DNA of 12,932 nucleotides, taken from positions 1-12,932 of the forward strand of contig WALD01000040.1 in assembly GCA_015523055.1 (NCBI GenBank), written 5' to 3'. A program made the translations under genes and the position numbers. Shown here piece by piece: positions 6,009 through 12,909 of the stretch. Numbering within the stretch: the stretch's first letter is position 1; the number at the start of each line of letters is the position of its first letter. The notes below the pieces were generated by a model. It was not told the origin of the DNA. It searched no databases and saw only the letters and a program-made list of their open reading frames with translations. Source of the stretch: Candidatus Altarchaeota archaeon (GTDB lineage Archaea; Altiarchaeota; Altiarchaeia; IMC4; QMZM01).

Positions 6009-6077
6009 ACTTTCAGATATCATGAGAATGAGAATACCGATCAACCCTCCATAAATCAAACCAGTGATCAGACCCAT
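5955..6077 (-). CDS. Possible small membrane protein of 40 residues, antisense to the coaB end
   Basis: A minus-strand ATG at 6077 opens MGLITGLIYGGLIGILILMI, a convincing single transmembrane segment with a Gly-x-x-x-Gly-like pattern, then a polar tail SESSGRRNSRF and NLIPYPPGY. The hydrophobic part lies in the otherwise empty gap 6009-6142 and only the tail is antisense to coaB. An in-frame extension to 6161 would add more hydrophobic residues but would run into the antiporter start. The TATAAAAG at 6114-6121 could also serve this strand, read as CTTTTATA. Hydrophobic short ORFs arise easily by chance, so this is only a candidate. Confidence 0.25.
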   Translation of the reverse strand: MGLITGLIYGGLIGILILMISESSGRRNSRFNLIPYPPGY

Positions 6078-6113
6078 ACCTATAACAAAACAGGATCCTA
6101 TTAGAGAGTAGAG

Positions 6114-6122
6114 TATAAAAGG
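6114..6122 (+). promoter_or_regulatory. TATA box for the cation/proton antiporter
   Basis: TATAAAAGG is the best TATA match in the window and ends 21 nt before the ATG at 6143. The message would be nearly leaderless. Confidence 0.55.
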
Positions 6123-6142
6123 ATGTCGACACAGTAGATAAT

Positions 6143-7945
6143 ATGGAAATTTCAGGGGCACTAATTCTCTGGGACCTTGGCATTATAGTCCTTGTGTCAA
6201 CATTCCTCGGTTTAATTGCAAGATCGCTCAAGCAGCCGCTGATACTTGCGTATGTGGTCACAGGCGTACTCATTGGTCCCGCTGCCTTTTGCCTTATCAC
6301 CAGCAGCCATATAATCTCAACCTTCGCTGAGATGGGGATTGCATTCCTTCTTTTTATGGTTGGGCTGGAGCTTGATATCTCACGGCTCAGGCAGGTCGGC
6401 AGGGTTTCAGTTCTTTGTGGACTTGGTCAGATTATAATAACATTTGTTTTTGGATTCCTGATATCCCTTCTACTGGGCTTCCAGCAACTTGAGTCATTCT
6501 ATATTGCCTTTATCCTTACAATCAGTAGCACAATGGTTGTCATAAAGCTTCTTTCTGACAAAAACGAACTCGATACATTGCATGGAAAAATAGCACTGGG
6601 AATTCTTCTTATTCAGGATATAGTCACCATTCTTGTTCTGGCCATGCTGGAAAACATCAACACTCTGTCACCATTAACCATAGTTGACCCCATTATCAAG
6701 GGTCTTGGTCTAGTTTCGATAGCAATAGCTATGGGAGCATATGTAACACCCTTTCTTCTCAGACATATAGCCAGGTCCATAGAACTCCTGTTCCTGTTTG
6801 CACTTTCATGGTGTTTTATCTTTGCTACGGCATCCGTCACCCTGGGGCTTTCAATAGGCGTGGGTGCCTTCCTTGCGGGACTCAGCCTTGCAGCCTTCCC
6901 ATATAATATTGAGATTATAAGCCGGATAAGATCACTCAGAGACTTCTTTGCCACAATATTCTTCGTTTCACTGGGAATGCAGATTCCAGCTTATATACCC
7001 CTCCTGCCCCAGGCGATAATATTCTCTCTTTTTGTACTGATAGGGAATATTGTCCTGATTCTGTTAATAGTGACTCTTCTGGGTTACAAGAAGAGGACGT
7101 CATTCCTTACTGCCCTTTATCTGGCACAGATAAGCGAATTTTCTCTTATAATGGCAAATGAGGGCCTTAGGTTGGGGCACATATCTTATAGCGTTTTCTC
7201 AATGATCATTTTTATAGGCGTGACAACGATCACGATAAGCTCCTACTTCATAATCCACGGGCATGAGATATACCGAAGAATCTCACCAATTCTGAGGGTA
7301 ATCGATAGAATTTCAAGGGACAAGGAACTTGAGCATCTGCCTGATAAGCACAGGAATCATGTGATCGTCTTTGGATGCAAGAGGATGGGTTATAAGGTTG
7401 TGAAAACCCTGCAGAAATTCAAAAGGGACTTCCTTGTTGTTGATATAAATCCTGAGGTAATAGAATCACTTATCTCCCAGGATATTCCCTGCATCTATGG
7501 CGATATTGGAGACTTTGAGATTCTTAAGAGGATAGATCTAAAAAATGCGGATTCCGTTATCTCAACGGTTCCGGATCGGGAGGATAACCTCTCCCTGATA
7601 ACGAAGACCCGGATAGCAAATCCCGGTGCTTTGATTATAGTTACATCCAATGATCTTGATACAGCCCTTGAGCTCTATGATGCTGGGGCTGATTATGTGG
7701 TAATTCCAAGGATGCTGGCAGGAGATACAACATCAGAATTCATTGGAGGGTATATGAGGTGCAAAGATAGGAAATTCCCCGGAAAGGATACAGGGTGCAG
7801 GGAGAGGATAGATAAGTTAAAGAACAGCCACATACTACGGCTTGAGGATCTAAAAAGGGACGAATTTTTGAGGAAATACGAGCCCGGTTTTCTGAAGTCA
7901 CTTGAAAGGAAATTTGACAGAAAGCATAAGCACAGAGATTACTGA
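6143..7945 (+). CDS. Kef/CPA2-type monovalent cation/proton antiporter with RCK (TrkA-N) domain
   Basis: The 600-residue membrane protein exchanges K+ or Na+ for H+ and so controls ion balance and internal pH. Residues about 5-380 form the hydrophobic Na/H-exchanger domain with about 12 membrane segments; LLFMVGLELDISRLR near residue 70-85 and GILLIQDIVTILVL with the Gln158-Asp159 pair are typical of the CPA2 (Kef) branch. From H406 a Rossmann RCK domain follows: HVIVFGCKRMGYKVVKTLQ, FLVVDINPEVI, IPCIYGDIGDFEIL and ADSVISTVPD. The usual G-x-G-x-x-G is altered to G-C-K-R-M-G, so nucleotide preference is uncertain. A clear TrkA-C domain is not seen; the tail after about residue 535 is charged. 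The ion specificity cannot be read from sequence. Confidence 0.9.
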   Translation: MEISGALILWDLGIIVLVSTFLGLIARSLKQPLILAYVVTGVLIGPAAFCLITSSHIISTFAEMGIAFLLFMVGLELDISRLRQVGRVSVLCGLGQIIITFVFGFLISLLLGFQQLESFYIAFILTISSTMVVIKLLSDKNELDTLHGKIALGILLIQDIVTILVLAMLENINTLSPLTIVDPIIKGLGLVSIAIAMGAYVTPFLLRHIARSIELLFLFALSWCFIFATASVTLGLSIGVGAFLAGLSLAAFPYNIEIISRIRSLRDFFATIFFVSLGMQIPAYIPLLPQAIIFSLFVLIGNIVLILLIVTLLGYKKRTSFLTALYLAQISEFSLIMANEGLRLGHISYSVFSMIIFIGVTTITISSYFIIHGHEIYRRISPILRVIDRISRDKELEHLPDKHRNHVIVFGCKRMGYKVVKTLQKFKRDFLVVDINPEVIESLISQDIPCIYGDIGDFEILKRIDLKNADSVISTVPDREDNLSLITKTRIANPGALIIVTSNDLDTALELYDAGADYVVIPRMLAGDTTSEFIGGYMRCKDRKFPGKDTGCRERIDKLKNSHILRLEDLKRDEFLRKYEPGFLKSLERKFDRKHKHRDY

Positions 7946-7950
7946 ATTCA

Positions 7951-8142
7951 GGATATTCACGAATCCCTCGCAAGGAAGCCACCTGCTTTAGCTGTGTGAA
8001 TGGAAGAACCTTCAAGTGCGAGTGCGGGTATATCGCAAACCGAGACAGAAATGCATCTGTCAACATTGCCCAGAGAGCGGTCGATTTGCTTCGAGACAAA
8101 GCTATTTCTGACCAGACTTGTGATTTATCCTTGAGAAGCTGA
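7951..8142 (+). pseudogene. C-terminal remnant of a TnpB (IS200/IS605 OrfB) gene
   Basis: A short frame ending at the TGA 8140-8142 reads SRIPRKEATCFSCVNGRTFK then CECGYIANRDRNASVNIAQR and a short tail. C-F-S-C and C-E-C-G are the two halves of the OrfB zinc ribbon, and NRDRNASVNIA carries the last RuvC aspartate, in the same order and spacing as in TnpB. Everything before the zinc ribbon (helix-turn-helix, RuvC I and II) is gone; upstream lies the end of the antiporter gene. There is no start codon and no TnpA. It is the relic of an IS200/IS605-type insertion, and its DNA could retain part of the element's right end. Confidence 0.8.
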
Positions 8143-8154
8143 CTAATTTAATCC
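8143..8154 (+). promoter_or_regulatory. TATA-like box for the surface glycoprotein
   Basis: CTAATTTAATCC ends about 20 nt before the ATG at 8175. It starts directly after the stop of the TnpB remnant. Confidence 0.35.
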
Positions 8155-8174
8155 CATACTACCATTAATAACTG

Positions 8175-9254
8175 ATGGACAAGAGAGGATATATTTTTAC
8201 CCTGGTTACCATACTCTTATCCTTGCTTCTGGTATCGCTCTACTCTTTTTATATCGAGTCATCGGAGCCAGGGATGGAAAGCCTTATGGGCAGGGTTGGC
8301 ACCGATGAACTGCACTACTTCGTCGAAAGCCTGAAGAAGGACCTTGAAAGGGCGATAAAGATATCTGCAAGAAAATCAGCGACCTATACAATAGGATGGG
8401 TAATGAATTCCTCTCTGAATCTGACGAACTATGTGATGCATAACTGCACGAGTTTTAACTACTCTACCTACTCAAATGGCTCACAGGCTGCCATATCTGA
8501 GCTTATGCTCTGCGGGACACTAAGAGGGGGTGCTCTTTTTGATATGAGGAACAATACCCTATCAAACTGGACCGGGAGGATGGAATCCAGGTACAGTAGA
8601 TACAATCTCAAGGTCAGATTCATAAACCTCACTATGGCTATGTATGACCCCTGGAATTTTGCGGTCATTGCAAGGGTTGAGATTTCTGCTGATAATGGGG
8701 TGGCATATTACCAGAATAATGATACTCTGATATCTCTTGTCTCAATAATAGGTCTTGAGGACCCCCTTTATTATCTCAGGACGGATGAGCCGGATATACC
8801 ACCAGAATTCCATCCCTGTCAGAATTCTGCCACCGTTACCGGGGAAACCATCAACGGCTGGATTGATTCTGCATGCTATCTTGTCTCCAATAACACATAT
8901 CAGGGGCCATCATTCTTTGACAGGCTTGATGGCAGCTCAACTCTGGATAACAGATACTCATCACAGTCGCTCCAGTATTTTAACAACAATGAAATTGGTC
9001 TCGAGAGCCTTGCCGACATCTACAAATTCTGGAGGCACGATGTTCCTGTCAACAACAGCCATTCCTGGATTGACTATCTCTATTGGAACCTGACGGAGGG
9101 TAACTGCTGCGTTAATGGGACAAGGAACTATACCGAAACCTATCCTGATTTAAATCTTTCCTTTAGGATAGATCAGAAGCACGTGAATAGATATAATATC
9201 TCCGGGGTGGATTGCGAAGACCCACTGAATTGCACCCTTGTGGACTATCCCTGA
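8175..9254 (+). CDS. Pilin-like, heavily N-glycosylatable surface protein
   Basis: The protein has 359 residues. It opens with MDKRGYIFTLVTILLSLLLV: a very short basic leader ending in Lys-Arg-Gly, then one hydrophobic helix, the pattern of archaeal class III signal peptides cut by a prepilin peptidase after Gly. The rest looks extracellular and contains about 17 Asn-x-Ser/Thr sequons (NSS, NLT, NCT, NYS, NGS, NWT and others), consistent with N-glycosylation. Several cysteines near residues 90-115 and 215-350 could form disulfides. The next gene is a type IV pilus/archaellum-family ATPase, so a minor pilin or a pseudopilin-like component is a good guess. No named family is recognised. The sequence after the helix is large for a simple pilin. 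Confidence 0.65.
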   Translation: MDKRGYIFTLVTILLSLLLVSLYSFYIESSEPGMESLMGRVGTDELHYFVESLKKDLERAIKISARKSATYTIGWVMNSSLNLTNYVMHNCTSFNYSTYSNGSQAAISELMLCGTLRGGALFDMRNNTLSNWTGRMESRYSRYNLKVRFINLTMAMYDPWNFAVIARVEISADNGVAYYQNNDTLISLVSIIGLEDPLYYLRTDEPDIPPEFHPCQNSATVTGETINGWIDSACYLVSNNTYQGPSFFDRLDGSSTLDNRYSSQSLQYFNNNEIGLESLADIYKFWRHDVPVNNSHSWIDYLYWNLTEGNCCVNGTRNYTETYPDLNLSFRIDQKHVNRYNISGVDCEDPLNCTLVDYP

Positions 9255-9267
9255 GAGTTATTTAGCC

Positions 9268-9276
9268 ATATAAAAG
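9268..9276 (+). promoter_or_regulatory. TATA box for the secretion ATPase
   Basis: ATATAAAAG ends 44 nt before the ATG at 9320, which would give a leader of about 20 nt. A second A/T-rich box at 9281-9290 (TTTACTATAA) would instead give a nearly leaderless message; which is used cannot be decided. Confidence 0.35.
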
Positions 9277-9319
9277 AATATTTACTATAATAGTTAGAAC
9301 AGAAACGTTAATAAGCCAG

Positions 9320-10906
9320 ATGGAAAAAGAGAACGAGGAGTCCAGAAAGGAGACGGGGGAGGAGAGTAAGGAGGGGAGCAAAACCCCATGGAAGGAAGGG
9401 GGATCAAAGACAGAGGAAACCGAGATAGAGAGGTATTCTGTTCTGCTTGGGAACATCTCCATACCGGTTAGAATTGTTGATGTTGGGGATTATGTCTTGC
9501 ACTATCAGACCAGCCTGCCCGAGATAGATTTCGTAACCAGCGCCCTGATGGATGAAACAAAGAGAAGCCTTGTTGGAGAAATTCAGATTGAAACGAGGAA
9601 TGTCCTTAACCCTGATAGATTCAAGGAGTTGAAAATTGAATTTCTGGACAGGGCAAGGGATAAGCTGAGACATGTCCTGAAACAGGCGTCTGAAGATGAC
9701 ATAAACATACTGAGCAAGATAATAGTCAACGACATGACAGGCCTCGGGAATCTGGAGTATCTCTTATCCGATAATAATCTTGAGGAGGTTGTTGTCAACA
9801 GCAGCAAGGATGTTGTATGGGTCTACCACAAGAAGCATGCATGGCTCAAGACAAATGTTATTGTTCCCACAGAAGAGCAGATAATGAACTATGCATCAAG
9901 AGTTGCTAGAGAGGTAGGGAGGGAGATAACACAGTCAGAACCTCTTCTGGATGCTCACCTGGCTACAGGAGACAGAGTCAATGCTACCCTGTTTCCGATA
10001 TCGACCAATGGGAATACAATGACCATAAGGCGATTCTCAAGGACGCCATGGACTATGGTACATCTGATAAGCCCATCATTTAGAACAATAAACCCGGAGG
10101 CGGCTGCCTTCCTATGGCTTGCTATTGAGTATGAACTCAGCATAATAGTAACAGGAGGTACAGCTTCTGGAAAAACAAGCATGCTGAACGCATTAATGCC
10201 ATTCTTCCCCGCAAATCAGCGGGTTATCTCAATGGAGGATACACGGGAGATAACCCTTCCGGAATATCTGCACTGGATTCCGCTAACAGTAAGACCACCC
10301 ACGCCAAGAGGTGAGGGCGAGGTTTCTATTCTCGATCTGGTAGAAAATTCCCTCAGAATGAGGCCTGACAGAATTATAGTCGGAGAGGTTAGAAGGAAGG
10401 CAGAGACTGAGGTTCTTTTTGAGGCAATGCACACCGGTCACTCCGTCTATGGAACATTCCACGCCCTTGAGGCAAGAGAGGTTATAGATAGGATTACCAG
10501 CCCGCCGATGAGCATTCCGGACATCATTATGAGCTCATTGCATTTGATTGTTGCACAGCACCTCAACAGGAGAACAGGACAGAGAAGAACCCTCGAGATA
10601 GTGGAACTCATGCGAAGTGAAGAAGGCACAACTCAGATGAATACTCTTTATCGATGGAATCCTCGAACAGACAATATAGAGCAGGTAAATCCATCGGTCA
10701 GGGTACTTAATGAACTGGAGATGTTCACTGGAATGACAGAGAGGGATATGCTTGAGGACATAGAAGGAAAGAAAAGAGTTCTTGAGTGGCTTCTGAAAAA
10801 GGACATAAAGGAAGTCAATGATGTTGGGAAGATAATAACAGAGTATTATGTAGATAAAGACACTGTTCTTGAACTAGTGGAAGGGGACAAGGGGCTGAAG
10901 GTTTGA
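9320..10906 (+). CDS. Type II/IV secretion (archaellum/pilus) ATPase, FlaI/TadA family
   Basis: Hexameric ATPase that drives assembly of type IV pilus-like filaments from the cytoplasmic side of the membrane. It has 528 residues: a charged, disordered first 40; an N-terminal domain to about residue 250 (HLATGDRVNATLFP, TMTIRRFSR); Walker A GGTASGKTS with K285; Asp box ISMEDTREITLPE; Walker B region IIVGEVRRKAE with E356; His box MHTGHSVYGTFHA. These are in normal order, so the enzyme looks intact. It follows the pilin-like glycoprotein by 65 nt on the same strand. A FlaJ/TadC-type membrane platform gene, which normally follows, is absent; adkA comes next. Whether it serves pili, an archaellum or secretion cannot be told. 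Confidence 0.92.
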   Translation: MEKENEESRKETGEESKEGSKTPWKEGGSKTEETEIERYSVLLGNISIPVRIVDVGDYVLHYQTSLPEIDFVTSALMDETKRSLVGEIQIETRNVLNPDRFKELKIEFLDRARDKLRHVLKQASEDDINILSKIIVNDMTGLGNLEYLLSDNNLEEVVVNSSKDVVWVYHKKHAWLKTNVIVPTEEQIMNYASRVAREVGREITQSEPLLDAHLATGDRVNATLFPISTNGNTMTIRRFSRTPWTMVHLISPSFRTINPEAAAFLWLAIEYELSIIVTGGTASGKTSMLNALMPFFPANQRVISMEDTREITLPEYLHWIPLTVRPPTPRGEGEVSILDLVENSLRMRPDRIIVGEVRRKAETEVLFEAMHTGHSVYGTFHALEAREVIDRITSPPMSIPDIIMSSLHLIVAQHLNRRTGQRRTLEIVELMRSEEGTTQMNTLYRWNPRTDNIEQVNPSVRVLNELEMFTGMTERDMLEDIEGKKRVLEWLLKKDIKEVNDVGKIITEYYVDKDTVLELVEGDKGLKV

Positions 10907-10925
10907 CCATTGCAAGGCTGAAGAG

Positions 10926-10933
10926 TTATAATC
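10926..10933 (+). promoter_or_regulatory. Possible TATA box upstream of adkA
   Basis: TTATAATC lies in the 89-nt gap after the ATPase gene, 63 nt before the ATG at 10996. Transcription would start near 10955-10960, giving a leader of about 40 nt. That would suit initiation at the internal ATG at 11014, which has GGTG 8 nt before it. Confidence 0.25.
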
Positions 10934-10995
10934 TATGAAAAATCTTCGAGTTTCCATATCGGAAATTTCTTGTTAGCTGCATCCTCAGGCATAAT

Positions 10996-11583
10996 ATGTC
11001 TCTGGTGTTCAAAATGCTGGCCATAATGACCGGAATTCCCGGAACCGGGAAAACGACCATTGCAAAGAAGGTGGTGGAGAAGCTATCCTCTGAGGGTATC
11101 AATCACAAATTGATAACCTATGGAGACATAATGGTCGATATTGCAATAGCCAGGAATCTGGTTCACAGCAGAGATGAGATGCGCAAGCTGAATCCAAAAC
11201 AGCAAAAGGAGATTCAGGAACTTGCCGCCATAAAGATTTCACAGATAGCTATAAGACAGAATGTTCTGCTGGATACCCACTGCACTATAAGCACCCCCCA
11301 GGGGTATCTTCCGGGGCTTCCTGAAAGAGTACTGAGGAAACTTAGTCCAGACCTCATTATACTTATAGAGGCAAAACCAGAGGAGATTGCCCAAAGAAGA
11401 CGATCTGATGAAGCAAGAGAGAGAGATGAGGAGATGGAGAAATCCATTGCATTGCATCAATGGTTAAACAGAAGCTTCGCTTCGGTCTACTCAGTAATAA
11501 GCAGCGCAACCGTTATGGTCATAGAAAACCCACAGGGCAGTGTAGATGAAGCCGCCGAGAAAATTGCATCAATCCTAAGATGA
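10996..11583 (+). CDS. adkA: Adenylate kinase, archaeal type
   Basis: Converts AMP and ATP to two ADP in the cytoplasm. The 195 residues match the archaeal AdkA family, distinct from the bacterial enzyme: P-loop GIPGTGKTT (13-21), LITYGDIMVDIA, RDEMRKLNPKQQKEIQ, VLLDTHCTISTPQGYLPGLP and DEARERDEEMEK (the arginine-rich lid region). The start is uncertain: the ATG at 10996 gives MSLVFKML..., while the ATG at 11014 gives MLAIMTGIPG and has GGTG (11002-11005) as a weak Shine-Dalgarno; relatives begin about 9 residues before the P-loop, between the two. The stop overlaps the next start by 4 nt, so adkA and the DUF106 gene are translationally coupled, as in many archaea. Confidence 0.94.
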   Translation: MSLVFKMLAIMTGIPGTGKTTIAKKVVEKLSSEGINHKLITYGDIMVDIAIARNLVHSRDEMRKLNPKQQKEIQELAAIKISQIAIRQNVLLDTHCTISTPQGYLPGLPERVLRKLSPDLIILIEAKPEEIAQRRRSDEARERDEEMEKSIALHQWLNRSFASVYSVISSATVMVIENPQGSVDEAAEKIASILR

Positions 11584-12002
11584 TAATTTCTATATCCCCC
11601 CCTGGAGAAACGATAGCCTTTATCTCCATAGGGCTAGCAGTAATGAATACCCTTGTGAGAAGGGCAGTGCTTGACAGAGGAAAGCTTCAGGAGCAGAAAA
11701 AGAAACTGAAAGAGCACCAGAGAACAATAAAGGAGGCCACCAAGGCAGGAGACATGAAGAGGGCAAGGAAGGCGCAGGAAGATCTAATAGAGGTTACTAT
11801 GGAACAAATGAAGCATTCCTTCAAGCCGATGATTTTTACGACGATCCCCTTTCTTCTCATATTTAACTGGCTTCGGGGGGAATTCGGTTCAGCTGGCAAC
11901 GTAGCAACACTCTTTGGATTTGGCCTGACATGGTTCTATTGGTATCTTATATGCTCAATAACCATGAGCATTGCAATAAACAAGGTTTTTCGAATATCTT
12001 AA
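11580..12002 (+). CDS. DUF106/EMC3-TMCO1-like membrane protein (Oxa1/YidC superfamily)
   Basis: A 140-residue membrane protein related to the EMC3/TMCO1/Oxa1 insertases, which help place membrane proteins in the bilayer. Segments: membrane helix about 11-27, a long charged coiled coil about 30-75 (LQEQKKKLKEHQ, KAGDMKRARKAQEDLIE), membrane helix about 82-98 (KPMIFTTIPFLLIFNW) and a third about 113-134 (FGFGLTWFYWYLIC). Length and the helix-coiled-coil-helices layout match archaeal DUF106 proteins, and the gene sits between adkA and rpl34e as usual for the family. It begins inside the adkA stop (ATGA). An insertase role is inferred from the superfamily; it is not shown by motifs. Confidence 0.85.
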   Translation: MIISISPPGETIAFISIGLAVMNTLVRRAVLDRGKLQEQKKKLKEHQRTIKEATKAGDMKRARKAQEDLIEVTMEQMKHSFKPMIFTTIPFLLIFNWLRGEFGSAGNVATLFGFGLTWFYWYLICSITMSIAINKVFRIS

Positions 12003-12005
12003 CGA

Positions 12006-12014
12006 TTTATATTA
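12006..12014 (+). promoter_or_regulatory. TATA box for rpl34e
   Basis: TTTATATTA begins 4 nt after the DUF106 stop and ends 24 nt before the ATG at 12038. It supports this start over the longer open frame beginning at 11930. Confidence 0.5.
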
Positions 12015-12037
12015 AGGGAATCACTATAAATAGAGGT

Positions 12038-12415
12038 ATGACCTCACCAAAACATCGTTCTCGGTCTGTTAAGAAAAGACAGGTTAGAATACCCGGCGGA
12101 AGGACAGTCACTCACTACAGGAAGAAGAAACCATCCAAACATACTTGTGGGAGGTGTGGAAGAATTCTCTTAGGGGTTCCGAACAGAATCCAATCCGAGG
12201 CAAAAAACATGAATAAGAGCGAGAGAATTCCCTCAAGAATCTATGCCGGCAATCTATGTAATGATTGTGTTGACTCTCTTATTAGATACAAGACAAGGTT
12301 TGAGGTAAAATTCAGATACCCAAAGTTCTCAGACCTTGAGCTAAAGCGTGATTTGACCCTCGAAAGGTTTCTGCCAGAGGACTGGTGGCAGAGGGTAAGT
12401 AGAGGAAAAGAGTAG
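12038..12415 (+). CDS. rpl34e: 50S ribosomal protein eL34 (L34e) with C-terminal extension
   Basis: Component of the large ribosomal subunit, found in archaea and eukaryotes only. The ATG at 12038 is chosen because the family N-terminus starts there: PKHRSRSVKKRQVRIPGGRT then HYRKKKPSKHTCGRCG. The zinc site is C37-x2-C40 and C74-x2-C77 (LCNDC). The usual archaeal protein has about 85-95 residues and ends soon after the second Cys pair; this one has 125, adding about 40 residues (RFEVKFRYPKFSDLELKR onward, ending FLPEDWWQRVSRGKE). No frame disruption is seen, so the extension seems to be part of the gene. In many archaea cmk and rpl14e follow; neither does here. Confidence 0.92.
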   Translation: MTSPKHRSRSVKKRQVRIPGGRTVTHYRKKKPSKHTCGRCGRILLGVPNRIQSEAKNMNKSERIPSRIYAGNLCNDCVDSLIRYKTRFEVKFRYPKFSDLELKRDLTLERFLPEDWWQRVSRGKE

Positions 12416-12418
12416 TAT

Positions 12419-12510
12419 GTTCACATTTTTGGGACACCACAGGAACATCGAGGGGGCTAATTGTTTATGTCTTTGTGAACACCTGGGAAATAGTGCCTAA
12501 CCCAAAAATG
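12419..12510. repeat. Two overlapping inverted repeats in the gap after rpl34e
   Basis: CATTTTTGGG (12424-12433) pairs perfectly with CCCAAAAATG (12501-12510), and GTTCACA (12419-12425) pairs perfectly with TGTGAAC (12474-12480). The two left arms share two bases, so the stems exclude each other. The stretch has no ORF of note. It could be a structured RNA, a terminator-like element for rpl34e, or the relic of an inserted element. Confidence 0.5.
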
Positions 12511-12513
12511 AAA

Positions 12514-12524
12514 GATATTTAAAT
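12514..12524 (+). promoter_or_regulatory. TATA box for the small tail-anchored protein
   Basis: GATATTTAAAT ends 37 nt before the ATG at 12561, which predicts a leader of about 10-15 nt. It follows the inverted repeat directly. Confidence 0.4.
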
Positions 12525-12560
12525 CCGAATCTTCTAATATTCCATTCCAGATGATCTAAA

Positions 12561-12785
12561 ATGAGGTATGAAAAGACTAATAAGCATCCCGGCAAGGCAA
12601 GGATATACGCCTTGAAAACGCTGAATATTCTGAAAAGCAGGGGATATGCAGTTCAATCTGAGCTAAGCACCCTCACTTATGACACGGTTTCAGACGCTGT
12701 AAAATCTCTTTCCGGCTTTTTCAGAGTTTACTCAATACTATTACTCCTCGTCCTTGCAGTGATTCTGGCATCGTCTTTCATATAG
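12561..12785 (+). CDS. Small tail-anchored membrane protein, hypothetical
   Basis: Encodes 74 residues that I do not recognise. The first 48 are polar and basic (MRYEKTNKHPGKARIYALKT, then a helix-like LNILKSRGYAV), and residues about 53-74 form one C-terminal membrane helix (FRVYSILLLLVLAVILASSFI), so the protein would face the cytoplasm with its tail in the membrane. It has no signal peptide. It has its own TATA box and lies on the same strand as rpl34e and the DUF106/EMC3-like gene. Tail-anchored proteins need a dedicated insertion route, so the EMC3-like neighbour is a suggestive but unproven partner. Small size keeps the confidence moderate. Confidence 0.6.
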   Translation: MRYEKTNKHPGKARIYALKTLNILKSRGYAVQSELSTLTYDTVSDAVKSLSGFFRVYSILLLLVLAVILASSFI

Positions 12786-12786
12786 G

Positions 12787-12895
12787 CTATTCAAGGGGTA
12801 TAGGCGCCCTTCGGGTCTTCTATAGGATTGTTTCGTGAAGCCCCCGGTTGTTCTTTAAGATATAATTCATAGGTTGATTGGTACCCCCTATTCAA
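12787..12895. mobile_element. Possible 93-bp miniature insertion element with 8-bp target duplication
   Basis: CTATTCAA occurs at 12787-12794 and again at 12888-12895. The 93 bp between them begin GGGGTA (12795) and end TACCCC (12887), a perfect 6-bp terminal inverted repeat. An inverted-repeat-ended segment bounded by a direct repeat is the signature of an insertion with target duplication. Inside is a small hairpin (CCCTTCGGG, 12807-12815) and no ORF. A folded RNA with GGGGTA/TACCCC as the closing stem is an alternative. Confidence 0.35.
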
Positions 12896-12899
12896 GCTG

Positions 12900-12909
12900 T
12901 TTTTTATAA
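12900..12909 (+). promoter_or_regulatory. T-run and TATA-like box near the right edge
   Basis: TTTTTTATAA could end transcription from the small gene to its left, as T-runs do in archaea, or act as the TATA box of a gene that begins just past the window. The two uses cannot be separated here. Confidence 0.3.

Noticed and set aside
10928..10978. Short ATG-started frame (MKNLRVSISEIS) and a small TTTCC/GGAAA hairpin before adkA
   Set aside because: The ORF has only 13 codons and the stem only 5 bp; neither can be distinguished from chance.
11930..12037. Longer eL34 reading frame starting at 11930
   Set aside because: This stretch lies in the end of the DUF106 gene in another frame; the eL34 family N-terminus and a TATA box point to 12038.
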